This document shows, piece after piece, positions 35,421 to 42,914 of a stretch of 64,000 nucleotides of DNA; position 1 is the first letter of the stretch, and every line of letters begins with the position of its first letter. Both the position numbers and the translations under genes were made by a program. The DNA is from Muriicola sp041358175 (lineage in GTDB: Bacteria; Bacteroidota; Bacteroidia; Flavobacteriales; Flavobacteriaceae). The DNA is taken from assembly GCF_041358175.1 (NCBI RefSeq), contig NZ_JBGKBE010000003.1, positions 124,001 through 188,000 on the forward strand. Reading direction: 5' to 3'. Below the pieces are notes generated by a model, which was not told the origin of the DNA, searched no databases, and saw only the letters and a program-made list of their open reading frames with translations.

Positions 35421-36385
35421 TAAAGTATTCCTTCGTTTATCAGGTTGTGCAGATGAACGACGCCCTGGTAGGCTCCTTTCTCTGCGACCAGTAATTGGGA
35501 AATTCCATTGGCCTGCATTTCATTCAAGGCCTTCACGGCCAGAACACCCGGCTCAATGGTTTTAGGATTGGATGTCATAATATCCTTTGCCGTAAGACCG
35601 TTGATATTTTCGTATTTGTTGAGCATCCTTCTGATGTCACCGTCAGTTACTACTCCAACCAACTTTCCATTTTCAAGCACAGCAGCTACCCCAAGCATTT
35701 TTTCTGAGATTTCTACGATAACGTCTTTTACGGCAGAGTGAGCTTCTACCTTAGGGACCATATTTTTTACTGCGATATCACCTACTCTCAGGTATAATTT
35801 TTTGCCCAGGGTACCTCCGGGGTGAAACTTGGCAAAGTCTTTAGAGCTAAAACCTCTGAGTTCGAGCAGGCAAATGGCAAGCGCATCACCCATAACCAAT
35901 TGTGCCGTGGTACTGGTAGTTGGTGCCAGGTTATTAGGGCAGGCTTCTTTCTCCACATAGGTATTCAACACAAAGTCGGATTGTTCAGCAAGGTAAGATT
36001 CCGGATTACCTGTGATTGCAATTAGTTTGTTGCTCCCCGATTTAATCAAGGGAACAAGTAATTTAATTTCAGGTGTACTCCCGCTTTTTGAGATACAAAT
36101 AACAATATCCTTTTGCTGGATGGTGCCCAGGTCTCCGTGGATCGCATCGGCTGCATGCATAAAGGTGGCAGGGGTTCCGGTTGAATTAAGGGTGGCAACA
36201 ATTTTGGAAGCTATCAGGGCACTTTTGCCGATCCCGGTAATGACCACCCTTCCTTCGCCTTTGTAGATACAGTCTACTGCATCTACAAACTGCTGGTCGA
36301 GTAAAGATGCCAAATGCAGTATTGCATTGCTTTCAGTTTGCATGGTTTTTTTAGCCAACTCCAGAATGCCTTTCCTCGTGTTCAA
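35420..36385 (-). CDS. kdsD: Arabinose-5-phosphate isomerase, KpsF/GutQ family
   Basis: The enzyme interconverts ribulose 5-phosphate and arabinose 5-phosphate, the first step to Kdo for lipopolysaccharide. Its 321 residues contain an N-terminal SIS domain (VVITGIGKSALIASK, HAADAIHGDLG, ISKSGSTPE) and two C-terminal CBS domains (about 210-320). It is the first gene of a kdsD-tatC-CMD operon. The neighbouring lptB fits an envelope theme. KdsD is preferred over GutQ because no sugar alcohol genes are nearby. Confidence 0.93.
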   Translation of the reverse strand: MNTRKGILELAKKTMQTESNAILHLASLLDQQFVDAVDCIYKGEGRVVITGIGKSALIASKIVATLNSTGTPATFMHAADAIHGDLGTIQQKDIVICISKSGSTPEIKLLVPLIKSGSNKLIAITGNPESYLAEQSDFVLNTYVEKEACPNNLAPTTSTTAQLVMGDALAICLLELRGFSSKDFAKFHPGGTLGKKLYLRVGDIAVKNMVPKVEAHSAVKDVIVEISEKMLGVAAVLENGKLVGVVTDGDIRRMLNKYENINGLTAKDIMTSNPKTIEPGVLAVKALNEMQANGISQLLVAEKGAYQGVVHLHNLINEGIL

Positions 36386-36472
36386 TATATCCTTGTATTT
36401 AGGTGATTTGGAATGCAGATTTTGTCTTAAAAGATAATCGGATTCTAAAAGAATGTATTATATTTAAGAAAA

Positions 36473-36480
36473 CAAAATTA
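36473..36480 (-). promoter_or_regulatory. -7 box (TAATTTTG) before kdsD
   Basis: On the minus strand TAATTTTG matches TAnnTTTG, 87 bases before the kdsD ATG. A clear TTG -33 element is not found, so the call is tentative. The rest of the 230-base divergent gap toward recQ shows no other structure. Confidence 0.35.
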
Positions 36481-36615
36481 CGCAAAGTTATTTACAGGGT
36501 ATTCTAATACAGCGAGAAAAATACTACTACAACCCGAAGAACGTTAAAGTTAGAATTGACTTATTGAAGTGCATGGGAATTTAAATGCCAGTGGGATTAA
36601 GTAAACTATTAGCGA

Positions 36616-38817
36616 ATGGTATTGAATGATACGGAACTGCAGACCTCTCTTAAAAAATATTTCGGATTTTCTTCGTTTAAGGGCCTACAGGAACAAGTAA
36701 TTAAAAATGTTATCGAAGGTAATAACACCTTTGTTATTATGCCTACAGGTGGTGGGAAGTCGCTTTGCTACCAACTTCCTGCATTGATCAAAGAAGGCAC
36801 CGCTATTGTGGTTTCACCCCTGATCGCCCTGATGAAAAATCAGGTAGATGCGCTACGCGGAATTTCTTCAGACCACGGGGTTGCTCACGTCCTTAATTCC
36901 TCCCTGAACAAGACTGAAGTAAAGCAGGTTAAGCAGGATATCACTGATGGGATTACCAAGTTACTCTATGTAGCTCCGGAATCCCTTACCAAGGAAGATT
37001 ACATTGAATTCCTGCAATCCGTACCCCTGTCATTTGTCGCTATTGATGAGGCACATTGTATTTCCGAATGGGGTCATGATTTCAGGCCCGAATACCGGAA
37101 TTTGAGGGCGATTATCAACCGCCTCGGAGATAATATCCCTATCATTGGTTTAACTGCAACTGCCACGCCAAAAGTACAGGAAGACATCATAAAAAACCTT
37201 GATATTCCTGATGCCAAATTATTTAAAGCCTCCTTCAACCGGCCAAATTTATATTATGAGGTGCGGCCTAAGACAAAAAATGTTGATGCCGACATTATCC
37301 GTTTTGTGAAAAAAAATGCGGGGAAATCAGGAATTATTTACTGTCTGAGCAGGAAAAAAGTAGAAGAATTAGCCCAGGTGCTACAGGTCAACGGAGTAAG
37401 TGCCGTTCCCTACCACGCAGGCTTTGACAGCAAAACCCGCTCTAAATATCAGGATATGTTCCTCATGGAAGATGTGGATGTGGTTGTGGCTACCATTGCC
37501 TTTGGGATGGGAATAGACAAACCCGATGTGAGATACGTTATCCACCATGATATACCCAAAAGCATTGAGAGCTATTATCAGGAAACCGGCAGGGCAGGCA
37601 GGGATGGTGGAGAAGGACATTGTCTGGCTTTTTACTCCTATAAAGACGTCGAGAAACTAGAAAAATTCATGTCTGGTAAACCTGTGGCAGAACAGGAAAT
37701 AGGAAATGCACTGTTGCAGGAAATTGTAGCCTATGCAGAAACTTCAATCTCAAGAAGGAAGTTTATCCTCCATTATTTTGGGGAAGAATTTGATGAGGTA
37801 GACGGCGATGGAGCCGACATGGATGACAATGCACGAAACCCTAAGGAAAAAGAAGAAGCCGGACACAATCTGAAAAAATTAATTGAGGTTGTTAAGGGAA
37901 CAAACGAAAAATTCAAATCCAAGGAGATTGTCAAAACCCTTAAAGGCAAAACCAATGCCCTGATCGCTTCTCATAAAATAGAAAGTAAAGATATCTTTGG
38001 GTGTGGAGCAGACCAACCGGAGGAATACTGGATGGCTTTGATCAGACAGGCCCTGGTAGCCGGATTTCTTAGAAAGGAAATTGAACAATACGGAATTCTG
38101 CATGTTCAGAAAGAAGGTGAGGATTTTCTAAAAAATCCCACCTCATTTATGATGACTAAAGACCATATCTACAATGAGGAAATGGACAATGCCATTGTAA
38201 GTGCTGCCAAAAAATCGGCGGGGGTAATCGATGAACACCTTCTGAAGTTGTTAAAAGACCTTAGGAAGAAAGAAGCCCATAAATTGGATGTGCCACCTTT
38301 TGTCGTATTTCAAGACCCTTCACTGGAGGATATGGCTCTGAAATACCCCATCAATATGGATGAAATGATTACCATCCACGGGGTGGGAGAGGGTAAGGCC
38401 AGAAAATACGGTACTCCCTTCCTTAAATTGATCGCAGATTATGTAGAAGAGCACGAAATCATAAGACCTGATGATCTGGTTGTAAAAAGTACCGGGGCTA
38501 ATTCCGGGCTCAAATTGTACATCATACAGAATGTAGACCGCAAGCTGCCGCTTGATGATATCGCTGCTGCTAAAGGTCTTGAGATTCCCGACCTGGTCAA
38601 GGAAATGGAGCAAATAGTTTTCAGCGGCACAAAACTCAATATTGCCTACTGGATAGATGAAATCCTTGATGAGGATCAGCAAGAAGAAATTCACGAGTAC
38701 TTCCTCGATGCTGAGTCCGATGATATCGAAGAAGCCCTAAAGGAGTTTAACGGGGATTATGAAGACGAAGAACTCAGGCTGTATCGCCTTAAGTTTATGA
38801 GTGAGGTGGCGAATTAA
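36616..38817 (+). CDS. recQ: ATP-dependent DNA helicase RecQ
   Basis: This 3'-5' helicase acts in recombination and repair. The 733 residues contain Walker A PTGGGKS (43-49), the DEAH box IDEAHCISEWGHDFRP (about 143-158) and helicase motif VI YYQETGRAGRDGG. An RQC region follows, with HYFGEEF but an altered zinc-cysteine set, and an HRDC domain near the C-terminus (about 525-605; MITIHGVGEGKARKYG). An extra acidic C-terminal domain of about 120 residues (ending LRLYRLKFMSEVAN) is typical for Bacteroidota RecQ. The gene is transcribed alone, divergent from kdsD. Confidence 0.95.
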   Translation: MVLNDTELQTSLKKYFGFSSFKGLQEQVIKNVIEGNNTFVIMPTGGGKSLCYQLPALIKEGTAIVVSPLIALMKNQVDALRGISSDHGVAHVLNSSLNKTEVKQVKQDITDGITKLLYVAPESLTKEDYIEFLQSVPLSFVAIDEAHCISEWGHDFRPEYRNLRAIINRLGDNIPIIGLTATATPKVQEDIIKNLDIPDAKLFKASFNRPNLYYEVRPKTKNVDADIIRFVKKNAGKSGIIYCLSRKKVEELAQVLQVNGVSAVPYHAGFDSKTRSKYQDMFLMEDVDVVVATIAFGMGIDKPDVRYVIHHDIPKSIESYYQETGRAGRDGGEGHCLAFYSYKDVEKLEKFMSGKPVAEQEIGNALLQEIVAYAETSISRRKFILHYFGEEFDEVDGDGADMDDNARNPKEKEEAGHNLKKLIEVVKGTNEKFKSKEIVKTLKGKTNALIASHKIESKDIFGCGADQPEEYWMALIRQALVAGFLRKEIEQYGILHVQKEGEDFLKNPTSFMMTKDHIYNEEMDNAIVSAAKKSAGVIDEHLLKLLKDLRKKEAHKLDVPPFVVFQDPSLEDMALKYPINMDEMITIHGVGEGKARKYGTPFLKLIADYVEEHEIIRPDDLVVKSTGANSGLKLYIIQNVDRKLPLDDIAAAKGLEIPDLVKEMEQIVFSGTKLNIAYWIDEILDEDQQEEIHEYFLDAESDDIEEALKEFNGDYEDEELRLYRLKFMSEVAN

Positions 38818-38839
38818 ACCAACGAAAAAGGATAAAGTA

Positions 38840-38868
38840 AAACTCCCGGATTTCCGGGAGTTATTTAT
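38840..38868. terminator. Terminator between recQ and the CCC-motif genes
   Basis: AACTCCCGG and CCGGGAGTT form a perfect 9-base stem around a four-base loop. It lies between convergent genes and is flanked by TTATTTATTA on the right and AAAA on the left. Confidence 0.85.
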
Positions 38869-39176
38869 TAGATATTACCGAATTCCCCTGCGGATATAAA
38901 GGCGATGATTGCGCCGAAATACAGGATGAGGAAAAGAAGATAGCAAACAGATAAAGCCAGTCCTACATAAGACAGAACCCGTCCGGTCTTAACGTTTTCA
39001 TATCCGGTGTACATTCCGGGATTTTCATTGTAAAGACGTTCTGCTTTGCTGGCACTGTTCAATCCCAGAATGGTAAAAATAATCCCAAATGGGCCACAGC
39101 AAAGTAAGGTTAGCACAACAGACAGAATTCCCATGGTGAGGGCATTACTTGCCCCTGGAAGTGATTGTTGATTCAT
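38868..39176 (-). CDS. CCC-motif/DUF4190-like small membrane protein
   Basis: The 102-residue protein has two hydrophobic hairpins with the cysteine pair LTLLCCGPFGIIFTILGL in the first. The loop SKAERLYNENPGMYTGYENVKTGRVL is followed by two more hydrophobic stretches. It matches the CCC-motif membrane proteins of Bacteroidota, whose function is unknown. It is the last of three cotranscribed small membrane protein genes and resembles the next one. Confidence 0.8.
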   Translation of the reverse strand: MNQQSLPGASNALTMGILSVVLTLLCCGPFGIIFTILGLNSASKAERLYNENPGMYTGYENVKTGRVLSYVGLALSVCYLLFLILYFGAIIAFISAGEFGNI

Positions 39177-39193
39177 ATGATTTGTTTAATTGG

Positions 39194-39526
39194 TTATTCT
39201 TCAATGCCAAATTGCTCCATAATCTCCTGTGATTGTCGCATGGCTTCTTCCCAGCCTCCCATCGCCCAGATACTGTAGATCATATAGCACAGGAATAAAA
39301 TCCCCAAAACAAGTCCGATGATAACCAGAATTTTAGCTGTTTTCAGCTGACTGTGGTTCGAATAGAGTTCCGGATTTTCCAGGAAAGTTTTTTCGTCTTT
39401 CTTAACCAGAAATAAACCTATCCCCGACATAATGATAGCCGGGATACCGTAGAAACAGCAACAGAGATAGGACAATATTGCCAGTACAATGGCTATGGTT
39501 ACGTTTGGTAGTTTTTGTTGTTCCAT
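39194..39526 (-). CDS. CCC-motif small membrane protein
   Basis: This 110-residue paralogue of the neighbouring protein carries the triple cysteine ILSYLCCCFYGIPAIIMSGI in its first hydrophobic hairpin. The loop KKDEKTFLENPELYSNHSQLKTAKIL lines up with NENPGMYTGYENVKTGRVL of the neighbour. The C-terminal tail is acidic and cytosolic in character. Gene spacing is 17 and 13 bases to its neighbours, so it is in one operon with them. Confidence 0.8.
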   Translation of the reverse strand: MEQQKLPNVTIAIVLAILSYLCCCFYGIPAIIMSGIGLFLVKKDEKTFLENPELYSNHSQLKTAKILVIIGLVLGILFLCYMIYSIWAMGGWEEAMRQSQEIMEQFGIEE

Positions 39527-39539
39527 AAAAAGTTTGTGG

Positions 39540-39842
39540 TTATATTATTAATTTAAAGAAAAAATTAAGCAGAATCAGTGAAACACTCATGATCATAAGA
39601 GTGATGCTGATTTTGTTAGCATATTTAATTTTAAAAAACTGATCGAGGAGAAGGAAACCGAACAGACCGAGAATAGGATAAATGGCAGGATACATTTTAA
39701 ACGCTGCCCAGAACTCACCCTGAAATAAAAAGAGAACAGAGCGCTGTATTCCACAACCAGGACAATCCATTCCCAGAATCTGTTTGCTCAGGCAAGGAAG
39801 CATGAGGTCTTTAGCAGCAAATAAGATCAGCAGCAGGTTCAC
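39540..39842 (-). CDS. DUF2752 domain membrane protein
   Basis: The 100-residue protein starts with GTG and contains the DUF2752 hallmark MDCPGCGIQRSVLFLFQGEF after a first hydrophobic segment. Two or three further transmembrane segments follow, ending in FFFKLII. The function of DUF2752 is unknown. In many Bacteroidota it is found with the CCC-motif genes, as here. The start is uncertain, but the family motif is clear. Confidence 0.82.
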   Translation of the reverse strand: MNLLLILFAAKDLMLPCLSKQILGMDCPGCGIQRSVLFLFQGEFWAAFKMYPAIYPILGLFGFLLLDQFFKIKYANKISITLMIMSVSLILLNFFFKLII

Positions 39843-39926
39843 CGGTATTTTTTAAAAACTCCTTCCGAAAAATACTATTATTTTTAAGGAATGAAAATAA
39901 AATGCGGGTTTTATTTTAGATGAAAA

Positions 39927-40481
39927 ATGGGAATGATTAAAGCAGGGGATAAGATTCAGGTACTCGATGATTCGATAGAAGGAACTGCTGTCAGAATAGA
40001 CGGAGATACGATAACTATACTTACTTCAGAAGGATTTGAGCTGGATTTCAGTCTCAATGAGGTGCTCCTGGTAGAGGACCGCTCCCAGATAAATGTCAGT
40101 GCAGCCGAGGCCCAGGAGGCCAGAAAGGAAAAGGAAGTACCTTCAAGGAGAAAAGTAAGGCCGGTCAAACCCAAAGAGCGCAATGCTCCTAAAATGGAAG
40201 TCGACCTCCATATCCATCAGTTGGTGCCCAGTACCAGGGGGATGAGTAATTACGACATGCTTAATATTCAGGTGGAAACTGCTAAAAGACAACTCGATTT
40301 CGCTATCAAAAAACGTATCAGGAAGGTAGTGTTTATCCATGGCGTGGGTGCCGGAATCCTAAAAGAAGAGCTCTACTATTTATTCCGGAGACATCCCAAT
40401 ATTACTTACTATGACGCAGACTATCAGAAATACGGACTGGGAGCCACCGAAGTGTATATCCATCAAAATGTAAAGGAATAG
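39927..40481 (+). CDS. Smr domain protein (MutS2 C-terminal-like)
   Basis: The 184-residue protein has an N-terminal SH3-like module (KAGDKIQVLDDSIEGTAV, residues about 5-50), a basic linker (about 70-95) and a C-terminal Smr domain. The Smr domain shows the signature VDLHIHQL and KVVFIHGVGAGILKEELYYLF. Smr domains are nicking nucleases in MutS2 and stand-alone proteins. The DLHIHQL and HGVGAGIL motifs are intact. The gene ends three bases before the convergent lipoprotein gene. Confidence 0.9.
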   Translation: MGMIKAGDKIQVLDDSIEGTAVRIDGDTITILTSEGFELDFSLNEVLLVEDRSQINVSAAEAQEARKEKEVPSRRKVRPVKPKERNAPKMEVDLHIHQLVPSTRGMSNYDMLNIQVETAKRQLDFAIKKRIRKVVFIHGVGAGILKEELYYLFRRHPNITYYDADYQKYGLGATEVYIHQNVKE

Positions 40482-40484
40482 GCC

Positions 40485-40991
40485 TTATTCCTGAGTGGTC
40501 ACCACGCCGAAATCATTAATACTTGTATCGGTAATCCTATCACCCTGAGCATTGAGAAGACTGATGTCGCGCAGCTGAATGGTGTGTTCATAAAGTGTAG
40601 TGTCGCTGGCATTCTGTATGGTGGTAATGAGTACTTCCCCGCTAACAGCCTCTATTTCCTCAACAACGGTAGGTTCAGACGGAGGGATTTCATCGCAAAA
40701 ATAGCTTTTGGTAACACTCTCAGAAAAGATCCGGTATAAAAGAGAACTTTGCCCGGGAATGGCACTTACAATTGTATCTGTTGTTGCTTCATTCTTGAGC
40801 GTACCACTTTGAAGGTCGAGAATCAGAGCTTCATCTCCATTGATCTTGAAAAAAACCGTAGTTGCAGTGGTAACCGTAGTTTCACAGGTTTGAATGGAAA
40901 TATCGTCAAAATCAATGGTTTCAATTTGCAGGTCCCCATCGTTGCAATTCCAGAGAAGTATTGCGATCAGGAACGGAAGAATTCTTTTCAT
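40485..40991 (-). CDS. Lipoprotein of unknown function
   Basis: The 168-residue protein has a lipoprotein signal MKRILPFLIAILLWNCNDGD, with the modified cysteine near residue 16. The mature part is rich in threonine and valine, with two further cysteines (about 35 and 99: QTCETTV, YFCDEIPP) that may form a disulfide. No family is recognised. It is a single gene, tail to tail with the Smr gene. Confidence 0.75.
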   Translation of the reverse strand: MKRILPFLIAILLWNCNDGDLQIETIDFDDISIQTCETTVTTATTVFFKINGDEALILDLQSGTLKNEATTDTIVSAIPGQSSLLYRIFSESVTKSYFCDEIPPSEPTVVEEIEAVSGEVLITTIQNASDTTLYEHTIQLRDISLLNAQGDRITDTSINDFGVVTTQE

Positions 40992-41070
40992 GAGTCAAAT
41001 TTAAGGCAAAATAGAAGTAATTTCCTATTGGATTGTCTGCTCATTACAAAGAAAATATGTTATTTTCCTG

Positions 41071-41078
41071 TATTTTTG
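41071..41078 (+). promoter_or_regulatory. -7 box (TATTTTTG) before the cysteine desulfurase gene
   Basis: TATTTTTG matches TAnnTTTG. The transcript would start near 41084, in front of the AGGAAG ribosome-binding-like stretch (41091-41096) seven bases before the ATG at 41104. This supports the ATG at 41104 over the earlier in-frame ATG at 41086. Confidence 0.6.
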
Positions 41079-41103
41079 ATCAGGTTTGAAAGGAAGATCG
41101 CAT

Positions 41104-42273
41104 ATGAAACAAGTATATCTCGATAATGCTGCCACTACCAGAGTGAGAGATGAGGTCATAGAAAAAATGCACTCAGCTCTTGCCAACTGTTACGGGAATC
41201 CGTCATCTACACATGGTTTTGGTAGGACGGCCAAAACCGCCATAGAAACTGCGCGTAAAACAATTGCAAAACACCTCAATTCCCAACCCTCCGAGATAAT
41301 CTTTACTTCCGGAGGAACAGAAGCAGACAATATGATCCTGAGATGTGCGGTTCGTGATCTTGGGGTTGATACCATTATTACGACACGCATTGAACATCAC
41401 GCCGTGTTGCATACAGTTGAAGAACTGGAGTCTGAGTGTGGGGTAAAAGTATGCTACCTCAAACTATTGCCTGATGGAAACCCCGATACTGATCATCTCG
41501 CAGAATTACTGAAGCAGGAAAAAGGGAAGATCCTTGTGAGCCTGATGCATATTAACAATGAAATAGGAAATATGCTAGACATACAGACTATCAGTGAAAT
41601 GTGCCGGGACGCTAACGCTCTTTTTCATTCTGATACAGTACAGTCGATAGGTCATTATACCTGGGATGTACAGAAGACGCCTATTGATTTTATGACTGCA
41701 GCGGCTCATAAATTTCACGGCCCCAAAGGTGTGGGCTTTGCCTATATCCGAAAAAACTCAGGGTTGAAACCAATGATCGTTGGGGGAGCTCAGGAACGTG
41801 GATTCAGGGCAGGTACAGAGCCTTTCCATAATATTGTTGGATTAGAGGAAGCTTTTGTTCTGGCCTATGAGAAGCTTGAAAAAGAAAAGGAATATATCTC
41901 ATCGCTAAAGGAATACTTCATTAAATCCGTAAAAGAAGCTTTCCCGAAAGCAGCGTTTAACGGTCTATCGGGAGATATGGAGAAAAGTACATATACCCTG
42001 GTGAATGTGCGCCTGCCAATTTCACAGGAAAAAGCACTTATGTTGTTGTTTCATCTCGACATCAAAGGCATCGCCTGTTCTAAGGGGAGTGCATGTCAGT
42101 CTGGGAGTGACGGCGGATCACACGTGCTTTCTCAACTTTTATCACCTGAAGAATTAAAGAATCCTTCGCTTAGGTTTTCATTTTCCATTTATAACACCAG
42201 GGAAGAAATAGATTATACGATCGAAGTATTGAAGGAATTTTGCAAGGACGAAAAGGCGCCAATGATTACTTAG
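41104..42273 (+). CDS. Cysteine desulfurase family protein (NifS/IscS-like)
   Basis: This PLP enzyme removes sulfur from cysteine for iron-sulfur clusters or thiolation. Its 389 residues start MKQVYLDNAATTRV. The substrate site is FTSGGTEADNM, the PLP lysine is in TAAAHKFHGPKG, and the catalytic cysteine loop is CSKGSACQSGSDGGS. The gene is not near an isc or suf operon. The frame could start at 41086, but the promoter and ribosome-binding-like stretch favour 41104. It converges on the next gene with overlapping stops (TTAG). Confidence 0.93.
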   Translation: MKQVYLDNAATTRVRDEVIEKMHSALANCYGNPSSTHGFGRTAKTAIETARKTIAKHLNSQPSEIIFTSGGTEADNMILRCAVRDLGVDTIITTRIEHHAVLHTVEELESECGVKVCYLKLLPDGNPDTDHLAELLKQEKGKILVSLMHINNEIGNMLDIQTISEMCRDANALFHSDTVQSIGHYTWDVQKTPIDFMTAAAHKFHGPKGVGFAYIRKNSGLKPMIVGGAQERGFRAGTEPFHNIVGLEEAFVLAYEKLEKEKEYISSLKEYFIKSVKEAFPKAAFNGLSGDMEKSTYTLVNVRLPISQEKALMLLFHLDIKGIACSKGSACQSGSDGGSHVLSQLLSPEELKNPSLRFSFSIYNTREEIDYTIEVLKEFCKDEKAPMIT

Positions 42274-42902
42274 CGCTCTTTGTCATAAGGAAATTTTCTG
42301 GTTGCCTTTTTCATCATGGATTCTATCAGGTCGGTTGTATTTCTGCCTGATTTCTTATTGATTTCTTTCTCGTATTTCCAAAGTAATTTACCTGTTTCAC
42401 CATCACTGACTTTAATGCCAATTCTGCCGTAATTAGCATCGCCCAGAATATAATCTATAAAACTAAAATCGGAGGGAATCCCTTCTGATAGCAGTATATT
42501 CAGGTCTAAGTTGCCACTGACAATACCATCAACACCCAATACCTCACTCAATTGTTTGATGGTATAAGTATCAATATTGGCATAAGTGATATTGCTCTGT
42601 GCCAGGATTGCGTTCGTATTTTTTGTATTCTGGAAATCAACGGAGAATTTCTTTCTGCGTTTACCGCGTCCAAAATACGTTTCAAGGGCATCCTGTACGG
42701 CATAACCTTCGCGTTCTTCAAGGCTTTTTAAGTCATTGCCATTCAACTTCTCCTTCAGATCAAGGTTGGTAAAAAACGGGATGATTGCCAGTATTTTATG
42801 GTTCTCACTGAGGGCTTCAAACTTATCGCTTTGATAAATATTCTTTTGCCCGTAACTGATCGACAGGTAAAGCAGAAAAAATAATGTGAATATTTGTTTC
42901 AT
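42270..42902 (-). CDS. Secreted protein, possibly CsgG-like fold
   Basis: The 210-residue protein has a signal peptide (MKQIFTLFFLLYLSISYGQ). The early strand ILAIIPFFTNL is followed by LGVDGIVSGNLDL, an ISVSDGETGKLLW-like strand (here VSDGETGKLLWKYEKE) and a C-terminal helix. This order recalls CsgG or periplasmic FlgO/TolB-N-like domains used by outer membrane assemblies, but the match is weak. It is the third gene of an operon with an M23 peptidase and a TonB-dependent receptor. Function unknown. Confidence 0.65.
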   Translation of the reverse strand: MKQIFTLFFLLYLSISYGQKNIYQSDKFEALSENHKILAIIPFFTNLDLKEKLNGNDLKSLEEREGYAVQDALETYFGRGKRRKKFSVDFQNTKNTNAILAQSNITYANIDTYTIKQLSEVLGVDGIVSGNLDLNILLSEGIPSDFSFIDYILGDANYGRIGIKVSDGETGKLLWKYEKEINKKSGRNTTDLIESMMKKATRKFPYDKER

Positions 42903-42914
42903 AAATAATTGTGC

